Translations under genes and position numbers: made by a program | Assembly (NCBI GenBank): GCA_022575985.1 | Contig: JAKSXM010000272.1 | Span: 3,348,001-3,412,000 of the forward strand | Reading direction: 5' to 3' | Length of the DNA: 64,000 bases | Source: Anagrus nilaparvatae | Lineage: Eukaryota; Arthropoda; Insecta; Hymenoptera; Mymaridae | Shown here: piece after piece, positions 1-12,201 of the stretch | How positions within the stretch are numbered: the stretch's first letter is position 1 | Layout of the letters: each line of letters begins with the position of its first letter | Notes under the pieces: generated by a model | What the model was told of the DNA's origin: nothing | Databases searched by the model: none | Seen by the model: the letters and a program-made list of their open reading frames with translations, nothing else

Positions 1-1289
1 ACATTAAATGGTAGAATTATTCAACACCTATTTTGTACTCTCTAAATCATAAAGTGCAAATTCATCTAAAATAATACACCATTACACCTTATAAGTAGTA
101 AAATTTAAAATTTAAACTTAATGAGTAATAAATTTTGATATTAAATAAAAATATTTGATATCTGAGCTAACAATTATTTGCTTTATTTTTTCAATAAATT
201 GCTCACGTTACGAAGACCTTCAGTCTTCATTATCGAGGCTAAAAATTTACAATATTTTACAATTTTATAAAAATTTTTTTTACAGAATTCCAAATTTAAA
301 ATTAAATTTACCTTATTAAATATTTTTAAGTAAAGAATATATAATATTCTTAGTAAAGATCTTTTGGGTTTATCAGAGGTAACATGAAATTTTTGTTCAA
401 AATAATCAAAATAATATAACCTATAATTTAAAAATAATATTTTAATTTTAATTTTACCTAAAAATACTGAAGTCAGTTAGTATAGTGCATTTTCAAATTT
501 TGGGGTTAGTTTTTAAAAACATCGAGTGAAGTGTAAATTTTAAATTTACAACTTATATGTAATAAATCACACCGTGCTTGAACGTACCGGAAAGTTGACC
601 TAAAATGTCGACAAAATCGGCTTGGACAAACTTTTAAAATATATTTTTTTACGTCGATTCCTTCCTACTAGAAAATCCGAGCTGCTCGTCTGCCTGACTT
701 TCATGGGACCTATAATTAAATTGCTGCCAAAATTTTATTTTTTCATAAAAATAACTTCTATAGGTCTCAAAAATTTTTTACAAGCCTCATGCATCCAACA
801 ATTCCTTACTCATCTCTTTTGATTGATTTGTTTTCCAAATATGATAATTTAAAGTCAGAGTCCCAATTTAAGAATTTAAAAAAAAGTCATTTTTATCATT
901 ATCTTTGAAAAACAATATATCGGAAACTATTCTAGTAAAAAGAGACGAGTAAAAATTTTTTAAAAAATTTAAGTTAATAGAAAATTTATGAGACCTATAA
1001 AACGAATTTTTATGAATAATTACAATTTTAGCAATAATTTAAAAATTTGTCATTTTGGGATAAAAATGGGCCTTTAGTTTATTTACTATAACGATGAAAG
1101 AATTAGTGTTATAAAATTGCGGTTTACGGGGCTTGAAAAGCTACACTTCCACAAAAAAAATAAAACTAAACCAGAAGTTTATTTTTCCGTTGAGCCAATC
1201 TTATAATGTTCTACTTGCAATGACTACAAATATTAAAATAGGTTTTCCTTAAATAAAATATGAATTTGTTGTGATATTTAATTTCATTT

Positions 1290-3219
1290 CCCAAGTGGAA
1301 AAGTTGTATACAATTTGGATCCCAATTGTATCCCAAGTTATGAATCAATTTTGGATACAAAATTCGTAGATTCCAAAACGGATACATTTTGGATTAGCGA
1401 AGTAATTAGAAAAAGATCATAAAAGCATATTATTTAATTCTGCTCCACGTGTTGTTGCATCGTCCAACCAGGATTCCTGTAAATCCTAAAAGTAAAGAAA
1501 AGAAATCATCCATATTCTATGTAATTTTTCCATAACTAGATTTAACTGCGCTTCGCGCACAGATTTATGATTTGAGTTATTATAATTTATGAAAACAAAA
1601 AATTTATGATTATTCAGAGTTATAATGTAGGATAAATTGCAAAATTTTTAAATAATAAACTAACCAACTTTACACTTACATTAAATTAACCGATAACCTC
1701 AAAATTTGTATTATATTTGTGTATAATATAATGTTTGTTTACATTATTGTGAGAACCAATCAGAATTATTTTATTGCGATTACACCTAGCAACCGTTGCG
1801 ATGAGCAATGTCTTTTTTAGGATAGGATCGAGTAGTTGCAAATTATTATCTGTTTATTTATTTTTTCAGAGAAATTTCAAATAAATTTTTTTAATCTAAA
1901 TATTAAAAATTTTTGGTAACGACTCAATTCATCCCGATTCATCCATAAAACAAAAAAATAATCTTAAATCCACGCATCCAAAAATGTAAAAATTTAAATA
2001 TTTTTGCAATGTCATCCTCAAAATCTATTTAAAAACTCACTTCAAGTATTTCAGTGTTTAGTGCTGCAGTAATAAAAAATAAAAAATTTTATTTAAATAT
2101 GTAAAAATAAAATTTGATTTGTGAAATTATAATTTTTTTTTTTCTGGATGGATTCAGACCGTTGAAAATTTTTTTCACTTCACAAAATTCTTTTGAATAT
2201 CACTGATTTTATAACTAATTCTTTCGAAAATAAATTTTAAATCACGCTTGTAAAATAAGTTATAAAGCTCAAAATTATTAAAAAAATTATTTAAATTTAA
2301 AGGTTAACAATTTTAATTCACATCGACCCGTCAGTGTGGCTTGACATGATCGACTAATATCTTTTTTGTTTTTGACAGTTGTTTATTGACTCACTAAGCA
2401 ACGGTATTTTATTGATAACAAACAATTGACTAAATAAAAAAAAATTAGTCGATCATGTCAAGCCATACTGATGGGTCGTTTTGAATTAAAATTTTTAACC
2501 TCTAAATTTAAATAATTTTTGGAATAATTTTGAGCTTGATAAATTATTTTACAAGCGTGATTTAAAATTTATTTTCGAAAGAATTAGTTATAAAATCAGT
2601 GATATTCAAAAGAATTTCGTGAAGTGAAAAAAATTTTCAACGGTCTGAATCCATCCAGAAAAAAAAAATTATAATTTCACAAATCAAATTTTATTTTTAC
2701 ATATTTAAATAAAATTTTTTATTTTTTATTACTGCAGCACTGAACACTGAAATACTTGAAGTGAGTTTTTAAATAGATTTTGAGGATGACATTGCAAAAA
2801 TATTTAAATTTTTACATTTTTGGATGCGTGGATTTAAGATTATTTTTTTGTTTTATGGATGAATCGGGATGAATTGAGTCCTTACCAAAAATTTTTAATA
2901 TTTAGATTAAAAAAATATATTTGAAATTTCTTTGAAAAAATAAATAAACAGATAATAATTTTCAACTACTCGATTGTGGAAAAATTACATAGAATATGGA
3001 TGATTTCTTTTCTTTACTTTTAGGATTTACAGGAATCCTGGTGGGACGATGCAACAACACGTGGAGCAGAATTAAATAATATGCTTTTATGATCTTTTTC
3101 TAATTAATTCGCTAATCCAAAATGTATCCGTTTTGGAATCTACGAATTTTGTATCCAAAATTGATTCATAACTTAGGATACAATTGGGATCCAAATTGTA
3201 TACAACTTTTCCACTTGGG
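1290..3219. mobile_element. Inner palindromic element inserted in the left arm
   Basis: It begins CCCAAGTGGAAAAGTTG and ends with the exact reverse complement. The arms run about 1 kb each toward a short loop near 2350-2430; for example 2325-2360 pairs with 2440-2476. The other arm of the outer palindrome (around 4040-4060) shows the uninterrupted site: left flank ...TTTCATTT, right flank TTAG...CAATTT, empty site TTTCATTTAGTGCAATTT. The target duplication is therefore only about 2-3 bp (TT or TTA). No coding capacity. It is probably a non-autonomous DNA transposon, superfamily not assigned. Confidence 0.85.
1536..1827. other. Insertion present in one inner arm only (~292 bp)
   Basis: Reading the inner palindrome, the left arm is interrupted between CCATAA and TCGAGTAG, while the right arm reads straight across the same point (about 2970-2990). 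The extra DNA has no terminal inverted repeat or polyA tail that I can see. It was either gained after the palindrome formed or lost from the other arm. Confidence 0.6.
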
Positions 3220-3303
3220 TTAGAACAATTTATTATTATTAATAAAATAAAAATTTTATTTGCCTTTGATTATATATAAAATAAATTCGACTTTATAAAT
3301 AAT

Positions 3304-3964
3304 ACTAATTTTTAATTTTATCAACAAAAAAATATTTTTTTTCCGTACACACTTTTCTCCAAATTTCATCATGGTTCAATTTTTCATTTGGCATTTTAAA
3401 AAAATAATATTTCTACAACTTCTTTATGATAAAAATATTAAAAGTACAAATAATTATTTAATTTAAAATAATTTAAAAATGGAATTGGTTTCAAGTTTAC
3501 GATTCATGTAGGAAAATTAACTTCTTCAAAAAGTCACTAATTTCATTAGATTTTAACATGGATTGGTAGGTAATGTACGTAGTGCTAATAATGGTTAAAC
3601 TTGTATTATTTTTGTGCAGTTTTTAACGGTTTATAACTATACACCTATATTTTTCTGGACAGTGGCCACGAAAGTACGATTTCCTGGCCGCTGTGAGGTC
3701 GAGGAAATCGAAATTTCTCGCTACTGCCGCAGAAATATTTTATGGTCCTTGTACATAAATAAAGAATGCCCCAAATCGCAGTTTATCATTAAATTTACTT
3801 GTGATTTGGGCCATTCTTTACTTTTCTGGGCACGAGACGTAAATATACAATTTTTAAAGTTTTTTTATTTTTTTTTTTAAATATATTTAAAAAGAAAAAG
3901 TAGTAGATTGTTCAATTATTTTACATAATATTTTTCAAAGGGAACTAAAATACTTTAAATTATT
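3304..3964. other. Unpaired centre of the outer palindrome
   Basis: No gene is supported. A small stem-loop lies at 3761-3819: AAAGAATGCCCCAAATCGCA against its near-perfect inverse. Around 3664-3730 is a GC-richer patch (GTGGCCACGAAAG...). An 88-codon frame at 3614-3880 spans this stem-loop, has no recognisable domain, and ends in a poly-T-encoded phenylalanine run, so I do not call it a gene. Confidence 0.5.
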
Positions 3965-4985
3965 ACTATTATTTATAAAGACAAATTTATTTTATATAAA
4001 ATATTAAAGGCAAATAAAATTTTTATTGTATTAATAATAATAAATTGCACTAAATGAAATTATATATCACATGATAAATTAATATTTTATTTAAGGAAGA
4101 CCTATTTTAATATTTGAAGTCATTGCAAGTAGACCATTATAACGCAGGGTCCTTAATTGGTTCAATGGCAAAAAAAACTTCTGGCTAGTTTAATTTTTTT
4201 GGTGGAAGTGTAACTTTTCAAGCCCCGTAAACCGCAATTTTATAACACTAATTCTTTCATTGTTATAGTAAATAAACTAAAGGCCCATTTTTAGCCCAAA
4301 ATGACAAATTTTTAAATTATTGCTAAAATTGTAATTACCTATTCATGAAAATTCGTTTTATAGGTCTCAAACATTTTTTATAAAAATTTTTAAAAAAATT
4401 TTTACTCGTCTCTTTTCTTTGAATAGTTTCTGAGATATCGATTTTTAAAGATAATGATAAAAATGACTTTTTTTAAAAATTCTTAAATTGGGACTCTGAA
4501 TTAAAATTTTTATATTTGGAAAACAATTCCATGAAAAGTGACGAATAAGAAATCGTTGGAAGCGTGAAGCTTGTAAAAAATTTTTGAGACCTATAGAAGT
4601 TAATTTTATGAAAAAATAAAATTTTGGCGGCAATTTAAAAATCATTAATTAAAAAAAAAAAAAAAAAATTTAAAATACGCAATTATAGGTCTCATGAAAG
4701 TCGGGCAGACGAGCAGCTCGGATTTTATAGTAGGAAGGAATCGACGTAAAAAAATATATTTGAAAAGTTTGTCCAAGCCGATTTTGTCGACATTTTAGGT
4801 CAACTTTCCGGTACGTTCAAGCACGGTGTGAAATTTAAAAGTACACTATATGCGAAAGGTGTAAACGTAAAAATTTACTTTTTATAAAGTTTATATTTAA
4901 TATTTACTACTAATAAGGTGTAATAGTGTATTTTTTTAGGTGAATTTACACTTTACGATTTAGAGAGTATGGGGGTTGAGTTATT

Positions 4986-6340
4986 TTAACAATTTTAGCA
5001 ATAACTATATTTTTGTTAAAATTTATACGAAAGTTTCTTAGAATATAAGAACTATTAGTTTTTACAGAAAAAGTTTGGAAGATTGGGATGTATCAGAATT
5101 TTTTAATTAAAATGGTTTAAAAAAACAACGACAACCAATTATTTCTTTTAAACTGAAAACACTTGCATTAGAAAAGAATATATCATTTTTCATTTAACGA
5201 TAAATAACCCCTTAAAATTACTCATAGAAACACGCCTTAAAAACCGTTTAAATTAAATATTTCCAGTCTTTTTGCAATAAGAACATTAAAATAAATATTA
5301 AATTCTATGTTACGAAATTACTCATTAAATGATATTCTTTTTAACCTAGGGGCTGCAATGCCTAATTTTTATAATTTTTTCATTAGAACTTTCATAAAGG
5401 CTCGCGAAAAAAAAATAGATATGGGCCAAACTTTGGGCCATAAGTTTATCCCAAAGTTTGGTACAAGTTTTTCCAGTTGGACAATGCCATACTTCAAATT
5501 TAAAAAAAAAAAAACACAAATTAAAATTTTTAATCAACAGCAGAGTTTATTAACACCAAATTACATAATTTTAAGTATTATTATTATTTTTTTATAGTTA
5601 AAATTTATAAAACTCAAATTATTTTAATTTTTTCAAATTTTAATGAAACTTGGCGTGTTTATCTCCTTGGAACAAGGAGAAAAATTGGTAGCTCCTTTTG
5701 GTAACTGAACGATGACTTGTCAATTTAATCTCTTTTGAAATTCGGAATTAAAAACTCTGCTAGACCCTTTTAGCAAAAACTGAACGAATTCCTCAAGAGA
5801 TACTAAAAAAAAAAGCAAAACCGAATGAAATATTATTAATTTCCATTAGTTTGTAATTTTTCAAGAGGAAAGTAAAAAGTAAAGTGTAGACTTTAAAAAA
5901 TTTGTTTTGATTAAATAAAAAAAATTAATTTTTTATATCTTACATCTGTAAGTTTTCTTTATTAGTCTGCAACTGTCATTTATCTTGGTCGTTTCCTGCA
6001 ATCATTATTGTTAGACTTTAAAAATGGAAATCCTCGATTTTTCATGACTGCAATTAGTAAATTTTCAAATTTTAATACTGTTTAATAAAAGCAGAAAAAA
6101 GGACAAAGTTTAATTGATTCATCATTTTTAGGTGTACAAAAAATATTTCCAACCTTTATTTGTCTCCACATCTGCGTTCAGAAAATTTCAATTCGAATAA
6201 GATGTACTTATTACCACTATAATTCTGCTGCGCGTTCTAACTGAAATAAAAAATTAAATTTAAAAAAAAATAATTTTAGTCTAAATTAGAGTTAACCTGT
6301 TTTTCTTAATATTATTGGTAATTTTTAAAGTAATTTAACA
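4986..6340. other. No gene seen; AT-rich intergenic DNA
   Basis: AT-rich sequence with no supported ORF, RNA or element ends. A small inverted repeat (CCAAACTTTGGG ... CCCAAAGTTTGG) sits at 5427-5461. Open frames on both strands at 5307-5597 cover this hairpin and low-complexity DNA and show no domain. Confidence 0.5.
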
Positions 6341-6342
6341 TA

Positions 6343-6590
6343 TGAGTCCGTCGGAGCAAGAAGCCGACATAAAAATTTTTATTTTACTTTCTTTTTCGAA
6401 CAAAATTAGAAAAAAAAACACATTGAAGTGCATAAATTCGGGTACCTACGTGCCCCCCGCCTTGTTTTATGTATAAGAAAGGACCTCGTTTGCCACCCGG
6501 CGCGAAATACGTACCTGATTTTTCTAAAAAATACGAAAAAATACTTTAAATATTTTAAAGTTTATGTCGGCTTCTTGCTGCGACGGGCTC
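6343..6590. mobile_element. Tc1/mariner-type MITE, TA target duplication
   Basis: It is 248 bp, with ~30-bp inverted ends starting TGAGTCCGTCGGAGCAAG and ending with the near-exact inverse (TTGCTGCGACGGGCTCA). A TA dinucleotide lies on each side (6341-6342 and 6591-6592). The interior (GC-richer, around 6440-6510) has no coding potential. TA duplication with short inverted ends is the signature of Tc1/mariner-mobilised non-autonomous elements; the superfamily is inferred from the target site only. Confidence 0.75.
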
Positions 6591-6592
6591 AT

Positions 6593-7640
6593 ATTTATAA
6601 ATAAAGTTCCTCCCACTGCCACTCATTTAGTCTAATGGCCCATTAGTGTCCTTTCTATTCATGTTTCCTTTTCTTCTTACACAACCTACACCCTTTTTTA
6701 GCCACTATAATAATACTTGTTTTCAAAATGGTATGGAGTTTTGAAAACTGGAAAAATTTTCCTACACAGAGAAAAAAAAGGAGTATAAATCACTGACCAG
6801 ATTAAAAATGACCAAAAAAGTAATATCGTCGAGAGTGACAGCTATTATGTTTACAATAATTTCCTTGAAAATTACAAAGATTTTAGTAATTTATAGTAAA
6901 CATTGTATAAAAATCGCAAAGATCAAGCTTAGGCTTTTTATTTTATAAAATATTTTTCAATCTGGTTAAAAGTTTTTTATTTTTTATGGTATTTTTAATA
7001 ATTTGTTTGTGTGTCTCTCTGTGTATGTATTTCATTATCAAGGTCCAACCAATGAACAGTCCAAATGAAGTGTCAAAATATAGAATAAAAGTCTGCGGGT
7101 TACACAGACCATTGTTTTGCGACCCAGCTATCGTACTTTTGGAGATATTAAGTTTATACTATTTTTGGGAAAAATAAAATAATTTTAAAATTTGATTAAA
7201 AAGTGAAATATCTTTTAAATATGATAAAAATTTACTGTCACAATTGGTATTACTCAGTTTTGCACTAATTAATACGTACTCGTTTAAATTTTTAATAAAA
7301 ACGGGCGTATCTTCAAAAATTTATAAAATTACTAGCTGATTGGCCTCGTGATGCTCGGCTTAACCAAATAATAACTCTTGTGCATTAATTTTTTTATATT
7401 TTAATCATTTGTAGTTAATTATAATAAATTTAATCATACGTGATTAAAATACAATTTAATATTATTTAAAAATGAAGGAGAACAAAATTGATTTTATTCT
7501 TCTAAAATTAACAAAAAAATTTTATAATTCATATTAAAAAAAAGTTACATGATTATTTATAAATATTTATAACTAATGAGGTATATTTTATAACATAAAT
7601 AATAATTATTGAAAATAGATAATAATTGAAAATAAAATAT
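6593..7640. other. No gene seen
   Basis: AT-rich. Near 6765-6780 is CCTACACAGAGAAAAAAA, which resembles the end of a retroposed tail, but no partner end was found. The 63-codon frame at 6986-7177 shows no domain or codon signal. Confidence 0.4.
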
Positions 7641-8760
7641 AGTATTATGCAGATTTTTTAACAAAATTTTCAGTTTTTTTCATACTGTAGACAATCAATA
7701 TTTGAATATTTTCAATTTTCATATACATAACAACTAATGTTGTAGACAATCAATATGTGTATAACTATAGAATGAAATTTTCATAATTTTTTATTGTTCA
7801 TAAATAGGACAGGCGATATCCATTTCACTCTATGGTGAAATTTTTTTAGCTTTTTCATAAATAAAACAGCCAGCAATATAGATTGAAAATTTTGAATTTT
7901 TTTCATAATGTAGGCAGCCAATATAAATTTTACTGTAGAGTGAAATTTTTATAATTTTTTGTTTTTCAATTAATAGTACAGCCGATATCCATTTTACTCT
8001 ATGCTGACATTTTTGGGATTTTCCATATATAAAACAACTAACAATATAGATTGAAATTTTTGCTGTTTTTTTATATTTTAGACAATCAATATAAATTTTA
8101 CTCTGGATTGAAATATTTTTTTTTTTTTTTTTTTATAAATGACAGAAGTTATCCATTTTACTCTATAGTGAAATTTTTTTGGTTTTTTCTTATACAAAAC
8201 AGTCAACAATATAGATTGAAATATTTTCAGTTTTTTCATATTGTAGACAATCAATATGAATTTTACAATCGAGTAAAACTTTTATAATATTTTTTATAAA
8301 CTTAATTTCTATAATGTTTTCATAAATAGGACAGCCGATATCCATTATACTCTATATATGGTTAAATTTTTGAGCTTTTTCACATATAAAACAACTAACA
8401 TTATAGATTGAAATTTTTTCTGGTTTTTTATATTGCAGAGAATCAATATTAATTTTACTCTAGAGTGAAATATTTATGATTTTGGTATGTAGCACTGTCA
8501 CCGGTAATATTTCACAACCAGTATGACATTAAGACCTATTTTTTTTATAAAATTTTTTTTAATCAAAAAATCTCCAGTATTTTTTTTTTTAATTTGGGTG
8601 TAATACCTCATTTTTTCCATGCAAGTAAATTTTTGTAGTATTTTCATATTGTAAACAGCCAATATGAACTTTACTATACAATTGAATTTTTTTAATTTTT
8701 GTTTTTTTCATTCTTAGGACTGCCGATATCTATATTATTACATCGCGAAATTTTTACCTT
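7640..8760. repeat. ~168-bp diverged tandem array
   Basis: A motif reading gACAGCCGATATCCATTTTACTC recurs (with changes) near 7807, 7976, 8143, 8328 and 8715. Companion motifs AACAATATAGATTGAAAT and GTAGACAATCAATAT recur at the same spacing. Unit length is about 168 bp (one interval ~185). The last interval is longer because a different dispersed repeat lies between 8485 and 8630. Open frames here are repeat artefacts. Confidence 0.8.
8485..8630 (-). repeat. Dispersed repeat shared with the 34.6-35.2 kb array
   Basis: The reverse complement of this block reads CATGGAAA...ATGAGGTATTACA, then A-run, AGATTTTTT, AGGTCTTAAT, GAAATAT. That matches the order and wording of the units at 34,630-34,770. 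It interrupts the 168-bp array, so it is the younger of the two here. Confidence 0.75.
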
Positions 8761-8779
8761 AAAAGGGGCCTTAGAAGGG

Positions 8780-10082
8780 TATTTTACCGACTTTAGAACT
8801 TTGCTCCTAGTTCCTTTTTTAGATTTATTTATAATATTGGTATTCAAAGTGACTAGATCAATTCCGTAACTTGTCACAATGTTTTATTTCTTATACAAGC
8901 TCAAAGAACTTGTTAACTTAGCAAATATGATAATACAATGATATTATCTTTTCATTTATTATGAAAAATTTATGCAGTTGTATTATTTTTTTTAATCAAT
9001 AAATAAACTAGATCTGACTCAAAAATAATACCATTTTAAGTACAAGTAGCACTGATGGAAAAGCGACGGTTTTTAAAGGTTATGTCGCACAATATATTTT
9101 GCTTTATTTAGAGTTCAAATAAATAGTAAAATCTGTTGATTACTTTTTTTTTTTAATATGGAGAAAGATTATCAGATAAAAAAGTAAAAAAACAGTGTAG
9201 TCTTGTAAAAAGAAATTCTAAAAATACATTTTTTTTTACTGAAATACAACAGGAAAAAAACTGCATGATGAGTGAGAAAAATATAAGTATAAAAATCTCT
9301 TGAGTAAATTTGCTTATATTTTTTTTCTTTTTTAATTTCTTTAGCAGATAAAAATATTAAAGAAAATAGAATTGTTATGCTTAAAATTTTAAAATATATT
9401 AAGCTCAGATTTTGCATATCAAATATAGTTTATGTTATTAAATTTTTAGCATGTAATAAAACTACAATAACTAACTTTTTTATAACAAATTTACTGTAAG
9501 TGTCAGTCCAAAAAAATTACTATGACATTTCAATGTTTATAGTAGATATTTGTACAAAATTATTATTTGCAGTCTATTTTATTAATAGTCGAGTCCAAAC
9601 AAGCTTTTTCGATAAAGAAAACTAAACTATTTTTGAAATATTATTTTTAAAAACCCATGCAGCAGATATTATTAGTCTTAACTAACTAAATAAATTTTAT
9701 TTCAGTTGATCATTTTGATCTTTTAAAAAAGTTACAAAAGAAAAGATACGCCCTTTAATTTTTTAATTAAATCTTTACTATAAACTTTATTTTGCTTATA
9801 AATATGATAAGAATTATTGATAAAAATTTTGATCGGTCCTCAAAATTTTGTTTGGACAATATGTTAGTTTCAATTTATATTGATTTTAATCTTATTCAAT
9901 TTTTTATCACAAATAAAATCAACTAAAGTACATGCATTTACAATACAAAAAAGCAAAAGAAACCAAATTTTTTTTTCAAGTTGGTTTAAAAACAATTTTT
10001 TTTTTAGATTCTATAAATTATATATTTATAGAACATATTAGTAGAACATTAATTGCTTGTTCTATACTAATACTTTATTTTT
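8780..10082. other. No gene seen; probably includes the LINE 5' UTR
   Basis: AT-rich. A minus-strand frame at 9172-9417 is low-complexity and hydrophobic, with no family resemblance. The stretch just before 10,083 may be the 5' untranslated part of the LINE that follows, but no boundary is visible. Confidence 0.4.
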
Positions 10083-10876
10083 ATGGATCTTGAGTGTATT
10101 ATATTTTTAATTAAAACTTTTAGTGAGGCCCTGCTAACTTATAACAAAAAAGATACCACCCTTTTCATCAAAGCATCCAATATTCAAACAGCACTACAAG
10201 ATATTAAAGCAGCAATTTCACCTACTGAACTCCATGCAAAAGTCGATTTTATAAAACATATGAAAAATGGTAATATTATAATAAATTGTGATAATGTAGA
10301 CTCTAAAAAAATACTAATGGACAATATTAAAAACCATAACAAGAAATTTCAAATAGTTGAGTCCTGTAAGAAAATGCCTTCCATAAAAATTATAGGGATC
10401 ACTGAGCACCTAAAATCAGAAGACTATGGAGAAATTGAAAAATTTATAAAAATCAATAATTTTAATGAAATAAATGGTGTCTTCAAAATAAATTACATCT
10501 ATAATAATGTGAAAACGCATAATAAAACCATTTATGCTTCGAGAAATTTTTAAGCACCAAACAACGTTAGAAAGAATTCACTTGGAGTGGGGATCGCATC
10601 TCGCCTTTGAAGATTATGGTCTAGGCAGGTGTACTAAATGCTGCGGATATGGGCATTCCTTCTAGAAGTGCAACAACGAGTATTATTGCACAAACTGTGC
10701 AGGTAAACATAGTAGTGCAGTTTGCAGGTATAAGAGTTTTAAAAAATGTACAAATTGTATTTATAATAATAATAGTAACCAAATTAATTACCACATTAAT
10801 CACTGCGCACATGACAATGTCAACTGCAATGTATTCAATAAACTTAAAAGAAACAAAATCATACAGACAGATTATG
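10083..10876 (+). pseudogene. LINE ORF1 (gag-like), broken
   Basis: ORF1 of a CR1/L2/jockey-type LINE, the RNA-binding nucleocapsid-like protein that packages element RNA. An intact 156-codon stretch (10083-10553) gives a typical lysine/asparagine-rich N-terminal domain (...KMPSIKIIGITEHL...). A frameshift near 10,555 moves the reading to the frame of 10,621, where a zinc-knuckle region follows: CTKCCGYGHSF, a stop (TAG at 10663-10665), then KC, and further cysteine pairs. The frame ends near 10,876, where the N-terminal ~50 residues expected for ORF2 are missing. That points to a deletion junction between ORF1 and ORF2. Non-functional. Confidence 0.8.
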
Positions 10877-10984
10877 AATTCTGAAGATCAACCTTTTGAC
10901 AATATTAATGATTTCTTATCATATCAAGAAATACATACGCATGGTTATTCAGCCTATTATAATGAGAGTAAAATTAATATCATT

Positions 10985-12201
10985 TGTAACCCTTTTGAAT
11001 GGGGGTTAGCATAAAATGTAAAACTTTTCAATAAACATCTTTAATTAGTCTGCACGCCTAATTGGCCTTCGGGATAAGGGATCCGCAGAGACCTTATCCT
11101 TCAGGGTTTTACAAGTTCCCAGCAGGGAAAAGACAGATGTTCTTGTAGAAAACACTTGTCATAAAATCACAAGCTGGCTGTAGAGAATCAAGGCAATTTA
11201 AATAATAACTTAGTTAATTAAATTCAATTAGAATTTATTGATTGCAAACGAACTGTATACATAACCAAGTAGTTCGCAAGAAATATCTTAGCCAAGTGTT
11301 GCTTGAGGCTGGAATCGCTCTCTCTTATATACGATTCCCCACTCACGCACACTTGCAAAAAGATTTTACTTGCGAATTTCCTTCTAGAACCTTCTGGAAT
11401 GTTCTATGGTATTATATACATTTACATAGAATATTTCATTACAATATTTTTTTATATATTACATAAAAGTTTGACTTTCTTTAAATATCTTGCTTACTAT
11501 ACTTAAATTTAATTGTTTATCATAATTTTTTATAATTATTATTAATAAAAGAGTCGTTTTTAATTAATTAAATATATGAAAAGACCGTTATAAGATATTA
11601 TGTAATATCTCGTTTTATACATAATGATTTGATATAAAACTATTGTGATTAATTAATATATTATTAAATTATATATTAATTAATAATATATAATTAATTT
11701 ATATATTATTAAATTATTGGTAAAAGAATTATTATTAATTAATTATTAATTAATTATGAAAACGACTATTTTATTTATATTTTTATTTTTTAAATACTTA
11801 AACTTAAAAGCTAATTATTTTATTATTTACAACTAATTACATTTTTTTGGTATATATTATTTTGATTGAATATAATCAGCTGATAATTAATTAATTAATT
11901 TATTTATTATTTAAAATTGAAATTCGAATTTATCAGCTGATTAAATCACTGGATAGTTCTGCCATCATATTTTGCAGAGTTTATATTTTTCGAAAGACGA
12001 CGGAGACGTTGAAGTCTACCATGGTTGACTGTCCGTACGGAACGCTTATGTGCAGGCGCCTAAACACAAATGCATTCCATACGTGGTTTTCTTATGTTGG
12101 AAACTCGCATCGAGTTTCCAACCAAACTTGAAATTTATTATTTGCAGGATTATTCATAAATATTTTCATATCTTAGGGGTCTAGGCATTTGGTACGTTAC
12201 A
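10985..12201 (-). mobile_element. Solo-LTR-like insertion in the LINE endonuclease
   Basis: The DNA between the two halves of the endonuclease starts TGTAAC and ends GTTACA, the inverted TG...CA ends expected of an LTR. It holds no coding sequence. On the minus strand it has an ordered promoter (heat-shock element, TATA box) and an AATAAA downstream, the layout of U3-R-U5. I find no convincing 4-6-bp target duplication (flanks TCATT and TACAC), so the ends could be off by a few bases or the duplication has decayed. An alternative is a non-LTR insertion that carries a promoter. Confidence 0.6.
11324..11404 (-). promoter_or_regulatory. Heat-shock-type promoter: 5-unit HSE plus TATA box
   Basis: At 11382-11404 five alternating 5-bp units occur without error: TTC, GAA, TTC, GAA, TTC, each separated by two bases, which is the binding site of heat-shock factor trimers. 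On the minus strand, 51 bp downstream, is TATATAAG (11331-11324), followed by GAGAGAG. Spacing and order are those of hsp promoters. Its presence inside an LTR-like insertion suggests a heat-inducible retrotransposon. Confidence 0.7.

Larger units (their letters stand above)
1..4985. repeat. Outer giant palindrome (foldback-like), ~1 kb arms
   Basis: The left arm (1-1289, continuing at 3220-3303 after an insertion) matches the reverse complement of 3965-4985 almost throughout. Examples: the dozen bases at 41-52 (tctctaaatcat) match near 4960, and the block at 571-650 is mirrored at 4745-4835. A central spacer (3304-3964) is unpaired. The left arm still pairs at the first bases of the window, so the element may begin outside it. 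No transposase is visible. The small open frames in the arms (622-822 and 4445-4645) are mirror images of each other and are by-products of the palindrome. It could be a Foldback-type element or an inverted duplication; the sequence alone does not decide. Confidence 0.85.

Noticed and set aside
622..822. 66-codon plus-strand ORF and its minus-strand partner at 4445-4645
   Set aside because: They are the same DNA in the two arms of the outer palindrome, low complexity, with no domain; mirror by-products.
3614..3880. 88-codon ORF in the palindrome centre
   Set aside because: Spans an internal hairpin and ends in a phenylalanine run from poly-T; no family resemblance.
5307..5597. 96-codon ORF overlapping a 63-codon ORF on the other strand
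   Set aside because: Caused by a short palindrome and AT-rich sequence; no codon or domain evidence.
8051..8287. Hydrophobic 78-codon ORF
   Set aside because: Lies inside the 168-bp tandem array; phenylalanine-rich because of poly-T.
7640..8760. A CRISPR-like reading of regularly spaced repeats
   Set aside because: Units are diverged, ~168 bp, with no short identical direct repeats or unique spacers, and the DNA is eukaryotic.
10621..10812. Minus-strand ORF with hydrophobic repeats near 10.7 kb
   Set aside because: Antisense of the LINE zinc-knuckle region.
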